A stretch of 14,854 nt of DNA from Deltaproteobacteria bacterium (GTDB taxonomy: Bacteria; Desulfobacterota; Deferrimicrobia; Deferrimicrobiales; Deferrimicrobiaceae): assembly GCA_017889845.1 (NCBI GenBank), contig JAGGAJ010000024.1, forward strand, positions 1-14,854, in the 5' to 3' direction. The translations under genes were made by a program, and so were the position numbers. A model generated the notes under the pieces. That model was not told the DNA's origin. It was given only the letters and a program-made list of their open reading frames with translations, and ran no database searches. Shown one piece after another: positions 7,151 to 14,061 of the stretch (position 1 is the first letter of the stretch; each line of letters opens with the position of its first letter).

Positions 7151-8704
7151 TCACGGTGTCCGCCACTGCCGTCCCTCCCGCGCCAGGAGCGCGTCCGCCT
7201 CGCCGGGCCCCCAGCTGCCGGCGGGGTAATAATACAGATCCTGTCCGGGGTTTTCCCGCCACCGTTCCAGGTACGGTTCCAGGAGCGCCCAGGACACCTC
7301 CACGATGTCCTCCCGCGGGAAGAGGGCCGCGTCCCCGAGCATCGCGTCCAGGAGCAGCCGGCCGTACGCCGGCGGGCTCTTCCCCCCGAACGCCTGCTCG
7401 TAGGAGAACCGGAACTGGACGGGCTGGACGCAGATCGAGGGCCCCGGGAACTTCGCGCCGAACTGCAGGAAGATCCCCTCGTCGGGCTGGATGTTGAGGA
7501 CGAGCTGGTTCGACTCCATCTGCCCGCACGCCGTGTCCTCGAACAGGCGGTAGGGTGCCGGCCGGAACCGGATGGCGATCTCCGAGACCCGCCCGGCGAG
7601 GCGCTTCCCGGACCGCAGGTAGAAGGGTACGCCGCCCCACCGCCAGTTGTCGACGGTGAACCGGGCGGCGACGTACGTCTCCGTCAGGGAGCCCGGCGGC
7701 ACGCCGCGTTCGGACCGGTACGCCGGCACCGCCTGCCCCCGCACCGTTCCCGCGGCGTACTGTCCCCGGACGCACGCCTCCCCCAGCATACCGGGGGGGA
7801 CGGGCTCCACGGAGCGCAGGAGCTTGAGCTTCTCGTCCCGCACGTCGTCCGCCGACAGGGAGATGGGGGGCTCCATCGCCACCAGCGCCAGCAGCTGCAG
7901 CAGGTGGTTCTGGAGCATGTCGCGGACCGCCCCGGCGCCGTCGTAATAGTCCCCCCGGCTCTCCACTCCGATCTCCTCGGCCGCGGTGATCTGCACGTGG
8001 TCGACGTAGTTCCGGTTCCAGAGGGGCTCGAAGATCCCGTTGCCGAACCGGAAGACCAGGAGGTTCTGGACCGTCTCCTTGCCGAGGTAATGGTCGATGC
8101 GGAAGACCTGCTCCTCCCGGAAGACCGCCGACACCTCGGCGGAGAGGATCTTCGCACCGGCAAGGTCGTTGCCGAACGGCTTCTCGATCACCACGCGTCG
8201 GAAACCGGCGAGTCCCTCCTCCGGCGCGGAGAGACCGGAAGCGCCGATCCCGCGGACGGCGGCGGCGTAATGTTTCGGGGCCAGCGACAGGTAGAAGAGG
8301 AGGTTCCCGGGGATTCCCCGCTCCCCGCACAGGGAACGCACCCGGTCGCGCAGCGCCGGGAAACCCTCCGCGTCGAGGATGTCGCCGGGGTGATAGAACA
8401 GGCGGGAAGCGAAGGCCTCCCACGCCCCGGCGTCGAACCCGGCCCCCGCCACCTCCCGCGCAGCGGCGATGAGCCGCTCCCGGAACGATGCGTCGGTGTG
8501 GGCGGTCCGGGAAACCCCGAGGACGGCGAATCCACCGGGGAGCATCTTCTCGCGGTGGAGGTCGAACAGGGCGGGGACGAGCTTCCGGCGGGCGAGATCC
8601 CCCGAGGCGCCGAAGATCACCAGCAGGCAAGGGTCGGGAACGGCGGGCGCGCCGGCCCCCGCCGGCAAACCGCCGGGGGTTGCCCGATCCGCCGGTGCGG
8701 CCAC
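7151..8704 (-). CDS. zwf: Glucose-6-phosphate 1-dehydrogenase
   Basis: Oxidises glucose-6-phosphate to 6-phosphogluconolactone with reduction of NADP(+), the entry step of the oxidative pentose phosphate or Entner-Doudoroff route. 517 residues, usual length. Visible features: dinucleotide-binding FGASGDLARRK at about 31-41, EKPFGND at 174-180, and the active-site signature RIDHYLGKE at 202-210 with the substrate-binding lysine and the catalytic base region. Later come GDYYDGAGAVRDMLQNHLLQLL and the RSGKRL substrate loop. The start is GTG 8704-8702, nine bases after GGGAGGGGG. The first 25 residues are a Pro/Ala/Gly-rich extension before the nucleotide-binding strand (CLLVIFGASGD). It sits 25 bases after tal and 25 bases before glk. 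No pgl or gnd gene follows, so the fate of the lactone is not shown here. Confidence 0.97.
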   Translation of the reverse strand: MAAPADRATPGGLPAGAGAPAVPDPCLLVIFGASGDLARRKLVPALFDLHREKMLPGGFAVLGVSRTAHTDASFRERLIAAAREVAGAGFDAGAWEAFASRLFYHPGDILDAEGFPALRDRVRSLCGERGIPGNLLFYLSLAPKHYAAAVRGIGASGLSAPEEGLAGFRRVVIEKPFGNDLAGAKILSAEVSAVFREEQVFRIDHYLGKETVQNLLVFRFGNGIFEPLWNRNYVDHVQITAAEEIGVESRGDYYDGAGAVRDMLQNHLLQLLALVAMEPPISLSADDVRDEKLKLLRSVEPVPPGMLGEACVRGQYAAGTVRGQAVPAYRSERGVPPGSLTETYVAARFTVDNWRWGGVPFYLRSGKRLAGRVSEIAIRFRPAPYRLFEDTACGQMESNQLVLNIQPDEGIFLQFGAKFPGPSICVQPVQFRFSYEQAFGGKSPPAYGRLLLDAMLGDAALFPREDIVEVSWALLEPYLERWRENPGQDLYYYPAGSWGPGEADALLAREGRQWRTP

Positions 8705-8729
8705 GGAGCGCCACCCCCTCCCGGCCGCG

Positions 8730-9866
8730 TCAGCGGGCAGAGGCGCCCGCCAGGCGTCCCTCGATGGCCGCGAGGAGCTTCCGGTGGGAGTCCAGGAAGC
8801 TCTGCACCCCTTCGTCCTCGAGCCGGCCGCACACCTCCTCGATGCCGATGTCCAGCAGTCCGAGCTCCCCCAGCACCTCCTTCGCCTCCGGGACCGATCC
8901 GGCCAGGGCGTCGGCCACGGCCCCGTGGTCGCGGAAGGCGTCCATCGTCTGCGGCGGCATCGTGTTCACCGTGTCGGGGCCGATCAGCTCCTCCACGTAT
9001 TTCACGTCGGAGTATCTCGGGTTCTTCGTCCCCGTGCTCGCCCACAGGGGGCGCTGCTTCCTCGCCCCCCTCGCCGCGAGCGCCTTCCAACGGGGAGTTT
9101 CGAGGAACTCCCCGAACCGGCCGTACGCCAGCCGGGCGTTCGCCACCGCCACCTCCCCCAGCAGGGATTGCGCCGTCTCCGCCTTCGGCGAGCCGGGCCA
9201 CCGCGTCACGACGGACATCAGCAGAGGGTCCACCGCCGTGTCCACGCGGGACACGAAGAAGGACGCCACGGAGGCGACCTTCCGCAGGTCGCCCCCCGCG
9301 GCGAGCAGACGCTCCAGCCCCTTCATGTACGCCCCCGCGACGTCCGCATACCGCAGTACCGAGAAGATGAGCGTCACGTTGACGGGGACGCCGGAGGCGA
9401 TCGTCTCCTCCACCGCGGGCAACCCCTCCTTCGTGCCGGGGATCTTGATCATCACGTTGGGCCGCCCCACCGCGTCGAACAGCTCCCGCGCCCGGGCGAT
9501 CGTGGCCCCGGTGTCCCGCGCCAGGTCCGGGTCCACCTCCAGGGAGATGTACCCGTCCTCCCCGCCCGATGCGTTGTACACGGGGCGCAGGATGTCCGCG
9601 GCGGCGCGGATGTCGTCCGTCACGATCCGCTTGTACGCCTCCGGGAGCGGTACCCGGCCCTTCGCCAGGGCGAGGATCTGGGCGTCGTAGTCCTTCCCCG
9701 ACGAGACCGCCTTCTGGAAGATCGTCGGGTTCGACGTGACGCCCCGGATTCCGTCCTCCGCGATCCGACGCCCGAGCTCGCCGGAGACGATCATGCCCCG
9801 GTGGATGTAGTCCAGCCAGGGGCTCTGGCCCGACGCCCCCAGCGCGACCAGCGGATTCCCGCTCAT
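8730..9866 (-). CDS. tal: Transaldolase
   Basis: Transfers a dihydroxyacetone unit between sugar phosphates in the non-oxidative pentose phosphate pathway. 378 residues, longer than the about 317 residues of E. coli TalB and closer to the actinobacterial/cyanobacterial type that lies in tkt-tal-zwf operons. The signature GVTSNPTIFQKA is at about 42-53, and the Schiff-base lysine is Lys141 in NVMIKIPGTKEG. PVNVTLIFS, ASFFVSRVDTAVDP and WASTGTKNP are further family segments. The ATG at 9866 overlaps the transketolase TGA as ATGA and is preceded by a long purine tract GGGAGGGGGGAGGG, so translation is probably coupled to tkt. The same reading frame stays open far upstream through tkt in a shifted frame, but that extension has no family similarity and is not coding. 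Confidence 0.96.
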   Translation of the reverse strand: MSGNPLVALGASGQSPWLDYIHRGMIVSGELGRRIAEDGIRGVTSNPTIFQKAVSSGKDYDAQILALAKGRVPLPEAYKRIVTDDIRAAADILRPVYNASGGEDGYISLEVDPDLARDTGATIARARELFDAVGRPNVMIKIPGTKEGLPAVEETIASGVPVNVTLIFSVLRYADVAGAYMKGLERLLAAGGDLRKVASVASFFVSRVDTAVDPLLMSVVTRWPGSPKAETAQSLLGEVAVANARLAYGRFGEFLETPRWKALAARGARKQRPLWASTGTKNPRYSDVKYVEELIGPDTVNTMPPQTMDAFRDHGAVADALAGSVPEAKEVLGELGLLDIGIEEVCGRLEDEGVQSFLDSHRKLLAAIEGRLAGASAR

Positions 9867-11899
9867 TCCCTCCCCCCTCCCTTCGCCGCGGCGAGCAGGG
9901 ATTTCGCCCGGTCCCGCACCGCCTCCGGGGTGATCCCGAACTCCCGGAACAGCCGCTCGCCGGGGGCCGATGCGCCGAACCGGTCGATGCCCACCGACGC
10001 CCCCCGCGCCCCCACGTACCGCTCCCACCCGAATGTGCAGCCCGCCTCCACGGAGACCCGCGCCGCGACGCGCGGCGGCAATACCGTTTCCCGGTATTCC
10101 GCCGGCTGCTCCTCGAACCGCTCCCAGCACGGCATGCTCACCACGCGCGCCCGGACCCCCTCCCCGGCCAGCAGCCCGCGGGCGGCGAGGGCGACGGACA
10201 CCTCCGACCCGGACGCCAGCAGGAGGACGTCGGGTTCCCCGCCCTCCGCCTCCTCGATCACGTATGCGCCCCGGGTGACGCCCCCGTCCCGGAACACCTT
10301 CTCCGGCGCGAGGACGAGAATCTTCTGCCGCGTCAGGACGATCGCGGTGGGACCCCCCGTCCGCTCCATCGCCATCCGCCACGCGGCGGCCGTCTCGTTC
10401 GCGTCCGCGGGGCGTACGACGTGGAGGTTGGGCATCGCCCGCAACGACGCGAGGTGTTCCACCGGCTGATGCGTCGGGCCGTCCTCCCCCAATCCGACGG
10501 AGTCGTGGGTCAGGACGTAGACCACCCGGCACCCCATGAGAGCCGCCAGGCGGATCGAGGGGCGCATGTAGTCTGAAAAGATGAAGAAGGTGCCCCCGTA
10601 CGGGATCACCCCGCCGTGCCGCGCCATCCCGTTCAGGATCGCCCCCATCCCGTGCTCCCGCACGCCGAAGTGGAAGTTCCGCCCCCCCGGCTCCGCGTCG
10701 GGGAGGAATTCGCCGCCTCCCCGGATGACCGTTTCGGTGGAGGAGCCCAGGTCCGCGGATCCCCCGGCCAGCTCCGGCACCTTCGCCGCGATCGCATTCA
10801 GCACTTTGTTGGATGCGCTCCGGGTCGCCACCGCGCCGCTCTCCGGCGCGAAAGTGGGGATCCCGTCCGCCCACCCTGCCGGCAGGTCGCCCCACATCCG
10901 CCGCTCCCACTCCAGCGCGAGGTCGGGATGCGCCGTGCCGTACGCCGCCATCTTCAGGCGCCACTCCTTCTCCGCCCGCTCCCCGCGGGGGATCGCCTCG
11001 CGGAAGTGGGCCAGCACGTCTTCCGGCACGAGGAAATCCGGGGAGCCCGGCCACCCGAGGTTCTCCTTCGCCAGGGCGAGCTCCGCCTCCCCCAGCGGCG
11101 CCCCGTGCGCCTCGGCCGTGTCCTGCCGGTTCGGCGCCCCGTACCCGATGGTCGTCCGGACGATCACCAGCGTGGGGCGTTCGCGTTCCGCGAATGCCGA
11201 CCGGATGGCGGCTTCCATCCCGGCGAGGTCCGTGTTCCCGTCCGCCACGGACAGGACGTTCCACCCGTAGGCCAGGAACCGGGCCGCCGTGTCCTCCCGG
11301 AAGGCGAGATCGGTCGACCCCTCGATGGTGATCCGGTTGTCGTCGTAGAACGCCACCAGGTTCCCCAGCCGGTGGAAGCCGGCAAGCGACGCCGCCTCCG
11401 CGCCCACGCCCTCCATCAGGTCCCCGTCGGAGCACAGCGCAACGACCCGGTGGGATACGACCTCGTGGCCCGGCCGGTTGAACCGGTGCGCGAGGAGGCG
11501 GGACGCCATCGCCATCCCCACGGCGTTTCCCAGCCCCTGCCCCAGCGGACCCGTCGTCACCTCGACCCCCGAGGTGTGCCCCGCCTCGGGGTGCCCTGGC
11601 GTCCTGCTCCCCCACTGGCGGAACGCCTTCAGGTCGGGAAGCGTCACGTCGTACCCCGTGAGGTGGAGGAGGGAGTACAGCAGCATGGAGGCGTGGCCGC
11701 AGGAGAGGACGAACCGGTCCCGCCCCGCCCATTCCGGGTTCGCCGGGTTGTACCGCAGGTGCCTCGTCCAGAGCAGGTACGCCAGCGGCGCCAGGGCCAT
11801 CGGCGTGCCGGGGTGGCCCGACTTCGCCTTCTGGACGGCGTCGGCCGAGAGGAACCGGATCGTGTTGATGGCGCGCAGCGCCAGCGCGGCGTGCTCCAA
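9863..11899 (-). CDS. tkt: Transketolase
   Basis: Thiamine diphosphate enzyme that transfers two-carbon units between ketose and aldose phosphates, joining the pentose phosphate pathway to glycolysis. 678 residues, full length. SGHPGTPM (27-34) carries the first active-site histidine. GDLMEGVGAEAASLAG to NLVAFYDDN (about 159-188) is the ThDP/metal-binding motif. AHGAPLG contains His265, FGVREHGMG has the cofactor-activating Glu415, and EDGPTHQPVEHLASLR belongs to the transketolase signature of the pyrimidine domain. Start TTG 11899-11897 is chosen because AAGGGGGAT lies a few bases upstream and the product begins right at the family's usual N terminus. It lies 21 bases after the OmpA-family gene and overlaps tal by four bases, so it leads the sugar-phosphate block, probably within a longer transcript from terC. 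Confidence 0.97.
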   Translation of the reverse strand: MEHAALALRAINTIRFLSADAVQKAKSGHPGTPMALAPLAYLLWTRHLRYNPANPEWAGRDRFVLSCGHASMLLYSLLHLTGYDVTLPDLKAFRQWGSRTPGHPEAGHTSGVEVTTGPLGQGLGNAVGMAMASRLLAHRFNRPGHEVVSHRVVALCSDGDLMEGVGAEAASLAGFHRLGNLVAFYDDNRITIEGSTDLAFREDTAARFLAYGWNVLSVADGNTDLAGMEAAIRSAFAERERPTLVIVRTTIGYGAPNRQDTAEAHGAPLGEAELALAKENLGWPGSPDFLVPEDVLAHFREAIPRGERAEKEWRLKMAAYGTAHPDLALEWERRMWGDLPAGWADGIPTFAPESGAVATRSASNKVLNAIAAKVPELAGGSADLGSSTETVIRGGGEFLPDAEPGGRNFHFGVREHGMGAILNGMARHGGVIPYGGTFFIFSDYMRPSIRLAALMGCRVVYVLTHDSVGLGEDGPTHQPVEHLASLRAMPNLHVVRPADANETAAAWRMAMERTGGPTAIVLTRQKILVLAPEKVFRDGGVTRGAYVIEEAEGGEPDVLLLASGSEVSVALAARGLLAGEGVRARVVSMPCWERFEEQPAEYRETVLPPRVAARVSVEAGCTFGWERYVGARGASVGIDRFGASAPGERLFREFGITPEAVRDRAKSLLAAAKGGGRE

Positions 11900-11920
11900 T
11901 GAGATCCCCCTTCGGCGCTT

Positions 11921-12619
11921 CTACCCCTGCTGGGCCTTGAGTTTCTCGTTCGGCCGGATCTCGAGCTGCACCCGCCGGTTCGACTGCCGTCCCTCCGGGG
12001 TGGAGTTGTCGGCCACCGGGTTGGACATGCCGTATCCCTTGATGGAGAGCCGCGACGCGGGGACGCCGTACTGGATCAGAAGGTCGCGGACCGTGTCGGC
12101 CCGGCGCTCGCTGAGCCGCTGGTTGTACTCCGGCTTCCCGGTGGAGTCGGTGTGCCCCTCCACCGTGACGTAGGTGTCGGGGTATTTCACCAGCACCTCC
12201 GCCGCTCTCGCGATCGAATCCTTCGCCGTGGGCCGGACGTCGGACTTGTCCACGTCGAAGAGGATCCCGGACGGGAGGGCGACGTACAGCCTGTCCCCCT
12301 CCCGGGCGACGGCGGCCTCGGGAAGCTGCCGCTTCATCTCCGCCGCCTGCCGGTCCATGTAGTTCCCGATGGCGCCGCCCGCCAACGCGCCGACGGCGCC
12401 CCCGACGAGAGCCCCCGTCCCGCGGTGTCCGCTCCCCGCGATCAGCGCCCCGGCGCCGGCCCCCACGGCGGCCCCCCCCAGCGCCCCGATCGCCGTGCGC
12501 TTGTACTCGGTGGTGCCGTCGGGGTTCGTCGCGCAACCCGCGGTAAGGAGCAGCATCGAGGCGAGGACAACCCCGATGGACTTCACGAACCAACGGGAGA
12601 TCCTGTTCCTGCCGTTCAT
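11921..12619 (-). CDS. OmpA-family lipoprotein with glycine-zipper segment
   Basis: Outer-membrane lipoprotein predicted to bind peptidoglycan; resembles YiaD-type proteins. 232 residues from ATG 12619, which has GGAGGT seven bases upstream; an in-frame GTG at 12628 is too close to the same site. A signal peptide ends in LLLTAGC with lipidated Cys29. Residues about 42-87 are a glycine zipper (ALGGAAVGAGAGALIAG, GALVGGAVGALAGGAIG) that may insert in or associate with a membrane. The C-terminal OmpA domain (about 110-222) contains FDVDKSDVRP, VEGHTDSTGKPEYNQRLSERR and RQSNRRV, including the Asp and Arg that contact diaminopimelate. It lies 28 bases after terC and 21 before tkt, so cotranscription is likely. 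No functional link to sugar metabolism is evident. Confidence 0.92.
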   Translation of the reverse strand: MNGRNRISRWFVKSIGVVLASMLLLTAGCATNPDGTTEYKRTAIGALGGAAVGAGAGALIAGSGHRGTGALVGGAVGALAGGAIGNYMDRQAAEMKRQLPEAAVAREGDRLYVALPSGILFDVDKSDVRPTAKDSIARAAEVLVKYPDTYVTVEGHTDSTGKPEYNQRLSERRADTVRDLLIQYGVPASRLSIKGYGMSNPVADNSTPEGRQSNRRVQLEIRPNEKLKAQQG

Positions 12620-12647
12620 CCTCCGCACCTCCGCATTGCGATAATTT

Positions 12648-13661
12648 TTACTGATGGTCCGGGGAGTTCCGGGGGTTCATCTTATCATCTCCGTCCCCTG
12701 CCGGACCCGCCGCGGGTGCGTTTCCCTCCCCCGCTTCCACCGGCGCCCCGGGCCAGATCAGCGACGCGGTCACGGACGCGCCCAGCAGCGACACCACGAC
12801 GAGAAGGGACCACTCGGCCGGGACCTCGACCCATTTCTCCAGGCACATCTTCCCGCCCACGAAGACCAGCACCATCCCGAGCCCCACCTTGAGGAACCGG
12901 AAGGAGTCCATCATCGTCTTCAGGACGAAGTAGAGGGCCCGCAGCCCCAGGATGGCGAAGATGTTCGAGGTGAAGACGATGAAGGGGTCGCGGGTGATGC
13001 CGAAGACCGCCGGGATCGAGTCCACGGCGAAGACCACGTCGGTTGCCTCCACCACGAGAAGGACCGGCAGGAGGGCCGTGGCGTACCACCTGCCCTTGTG
13101 CTTCACCAGGAAATCGCCGTTCCCGAAGTGGCGCACGACGGGGAACACCTTCCCGAAGAGCTTCAGGACCGGGTTGTTCTCCGGGTGGGTCTCCACGTCG
13201 TGCCCCGCCAGGATCTTCCCGCCCGTGTAGACGAGGAAGGCTCCGAAGACGTACAGCAGCCAGTGGAACCGGGAGATGAGGGCTGCGCCGAGGAGGATGA
13301 AGGCGGCCCGCATGATCATGGCGCCCAGGATCCCCCAGAGGAGGACCCGCCGCTGGTACAGGGGGGGGACGCCGAACGTCCGGAAGATGAGGATGAAGAC
13401 GAACAGGTTGTCGACCGAGAGCGCGTACTCGATGATGTACCCCGTCACGTACTCGACGGCGACCCGGTGCCCGAAGCGCCAGAGGAGCCCCGCGCCGAAG
13501 AGGAGCGCCACGCCGATCCACCCGGCGGTCCAGGCGGACGCCTCCCGCATCGACATCTCGTGGGGGTTCCGCCGGTACGCCGCGATGTCGACGGCCAGCA
13601 GGGCGAGGACGAGGGCGAGGTACCCTCCCCAGAGCAGGGGCGTGCCGATCGATTGCGGCAA
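12648..13661 (-). CDS. TerC/Alx family integral membrane protein
   Basis: Polytopic inner-membrane protein of the TerC family, 337 residues, close in size to E. coli Alx. Family members have been linked to manganese export, loading of metals onto secreted enzymes, and tellurite or pH responses. About nine hydrophobic helices are visible. The acidic membrane motifs IEYALSVDNLFVFILIF (about 77-93) and VEATDVVFAVDSIPAVFGIT (about 204-223) are the family hallmarks and likely metal-binding sites. The C-terminal 30 residues are hydrophilic, rich in Gly, Asp and Pro. Start TTG 13661-13659 follows GGGAGGC by about eight bases. The gene is divergent from the small gene at 13748 and is the first of the leftward run terC-ompA-tkt-tal-zwf-glk. 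The short 5' region leaves no room for a full yybP-ykoY manganese riboswitch, unlike alx of E. coli. Confidence 0.93.
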   Translation of the reverse strand: MPQSIGTPLLWGGYLALVLALLAVDIAAYRRNPHEMSMREASAWTAGWIGVALLFGAGLLWRFGHRVAVEYVTGYIIEYALSVDNLFVFILIFRTFGVPPLYQRRVLLWGILGAMIMRAAFILLGAALISRFHWLLYVFGAFLVYTGGKILAGHDVETHPENNPVLKLFGKVFPVVRHFGNGDFLVKHKGRWYATALLPVLLVVEATDVVFAVDSIPAVFGITRDPFIVFTSNIFAILGLRALYFVLKTMMDSFRFLKVGLGMVLVFVGGKMCLEKWVEVPAEWSLLVVVSLLGASVTASLIWPGAPVEAGEGNAPAAGPAGDGDDKMNPRNSPDHQ

Positions 13662-13700
13662 TCCGGTATGCCTCCCGAACGTTCTGCCGGAAAGAGTACG

Positions 13701-13706
13701 ATGATA
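13701..13706 (-). promoter_or_regulatory. Possible -10 box for terC
   Basis: Minus-strand TATCAT lies 39-45 bases upstream of the terC start, with TTCCGG at the -35 spacing (complement of 13724-13729). Both fit only partly to the sigma-70 consensus. The GC-rich inverted repeat at 13707-13737 would overlap the spacer and -35 region, so a protein bound there could control terC. Confidence 0.22.
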
Positions 13707-13737
13707 CTGCCCCCCCGCTGATTCCGGAAGGGGGCAG
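13707..13737. repeat. 8-bp inverted repeat between divergent genes
   Basis: CTGCCCCC (13707-13714) and GGGGGCAG (13730-13737) form a perfect eight-base inverted repeat around a 15-base centre that itself contains the palindrome TTCCGGAA (13722-13729). It lies in the 86-base gap between terC and the divergent small gene. It could be an operator, a leader hairpin, or simply GC-rich sequence. Only the symmetry is seen; function is not shown. Confidence 0.35.
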
Positions 13738-13747
13738 GGGGCGGGAT

Positions 13748-13975
13748 TTGAAGGTCCGCGTGCTCTGCTACGAGGGGTACAGGGCGGAGGAGACCCCGCG
13801 GGCGTTCCTTCTCGGGGAGCGCCGGGTCGAGGTGGTCCGGATCCTGGACCGGTGGCGCGGGGAGGACCACGAGTACGTCAAGCTCGACGGATCCGACGGC
13901 GCCCGGTACATCCTGCGGTACGATCGCGCAAAGGACGAGTGGGAGATCCAGATGATGGAGGCGCCGGAGCAATAA
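13748..13975 (+). CDS. Small conserved hypothetical protein
   Basis: The only plus-strand gene called in the window; 75 residues. It starts at TTG 13748-13750 after the purine tract AGGGGGCGGG and ends at TAA 13973-13975. The sequence alternates hydrophobic and charged residues, as in a small beta-rich fold: MKVRVLCYEGYR, a PRAFLLGERRVEVVRILDRW strand pair, YVKLDGSDGARYILRYD, and DEWEIQMM. There is no signal peptide or membrane segment, so it should be cytoplasmic. Similar short proteins with the CYEGYR..E.PRAF pattern seem familiar from deltaproteobacterial genomes, but I know of no function. It is divergent from terC and converges on the antiporter gene. Coding is supported by the clean ribosome site and the coherent hydrophobic pattern. 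Confidence 0.75.
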   Translation: MKVRVLCYEGYRAEETPRAFLLGERRVEVVRILDRWRGEDHEYVKLDGSDGARYILRYDRAKDEWEIQMMEAPEQ

Positions 13976-13981
13976 GCACCT

Positions 13982-14012
13982 CCCCGGTTGTCCTTCGCGG
14001 AACAACCCGGGG
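13982..14012. terminator. Imperfect stem-loop between convergent genes
   Basis: CCCCGGTTGTCC pairs with GGAACAACCCGGGG across a short TTCGC loop, with two single-base bulges. It lies seven bases after the small gene's stop and 49 bases before the antiporter stop, the expected place for a bidirectional terminator. There is no T-tract on either side, so termination would be atypical or Rho-assisted. Confidence 0.4.
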
Positions 14013-14061
14013 ACTCCCAGGTCCGACGCATGACCGTCCTCCTGTGCTTCAGGCTCCCCCC

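Noticed and set aside
8469..10469. Long plus-strand open frame opposite zwf, tal and tkt
   Set aside because: Antisense shadow of three highly conserved enzymes; no plausible protein pattern.
8730..12593. A single open frame of almost 1,300 codons on the minus strand ending in transaldolase
   Set aside because: Only the last 378 codons match transaldolase. Upstream it is an Arg/Gly-rich shifted reading of transketolase and the OmpA-family gene, both clearly coding in another frame; long open shadows are expected at this GC content.
13662..13747. yybP-ykoY-type manganese riboswitch upstream of terC
   Set aside because: The gap is only 86 bases and shared with a divergent gene, too short for the riboswitch plus expression platform, and its conserved loops are not seen.
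13768..14031. Minus-strand open frame of 87 codons opposite the small gene
   Set aside because: Serine/arginine-rich shadow, no ribosome site, and it covers the hairpin between convergent genes.
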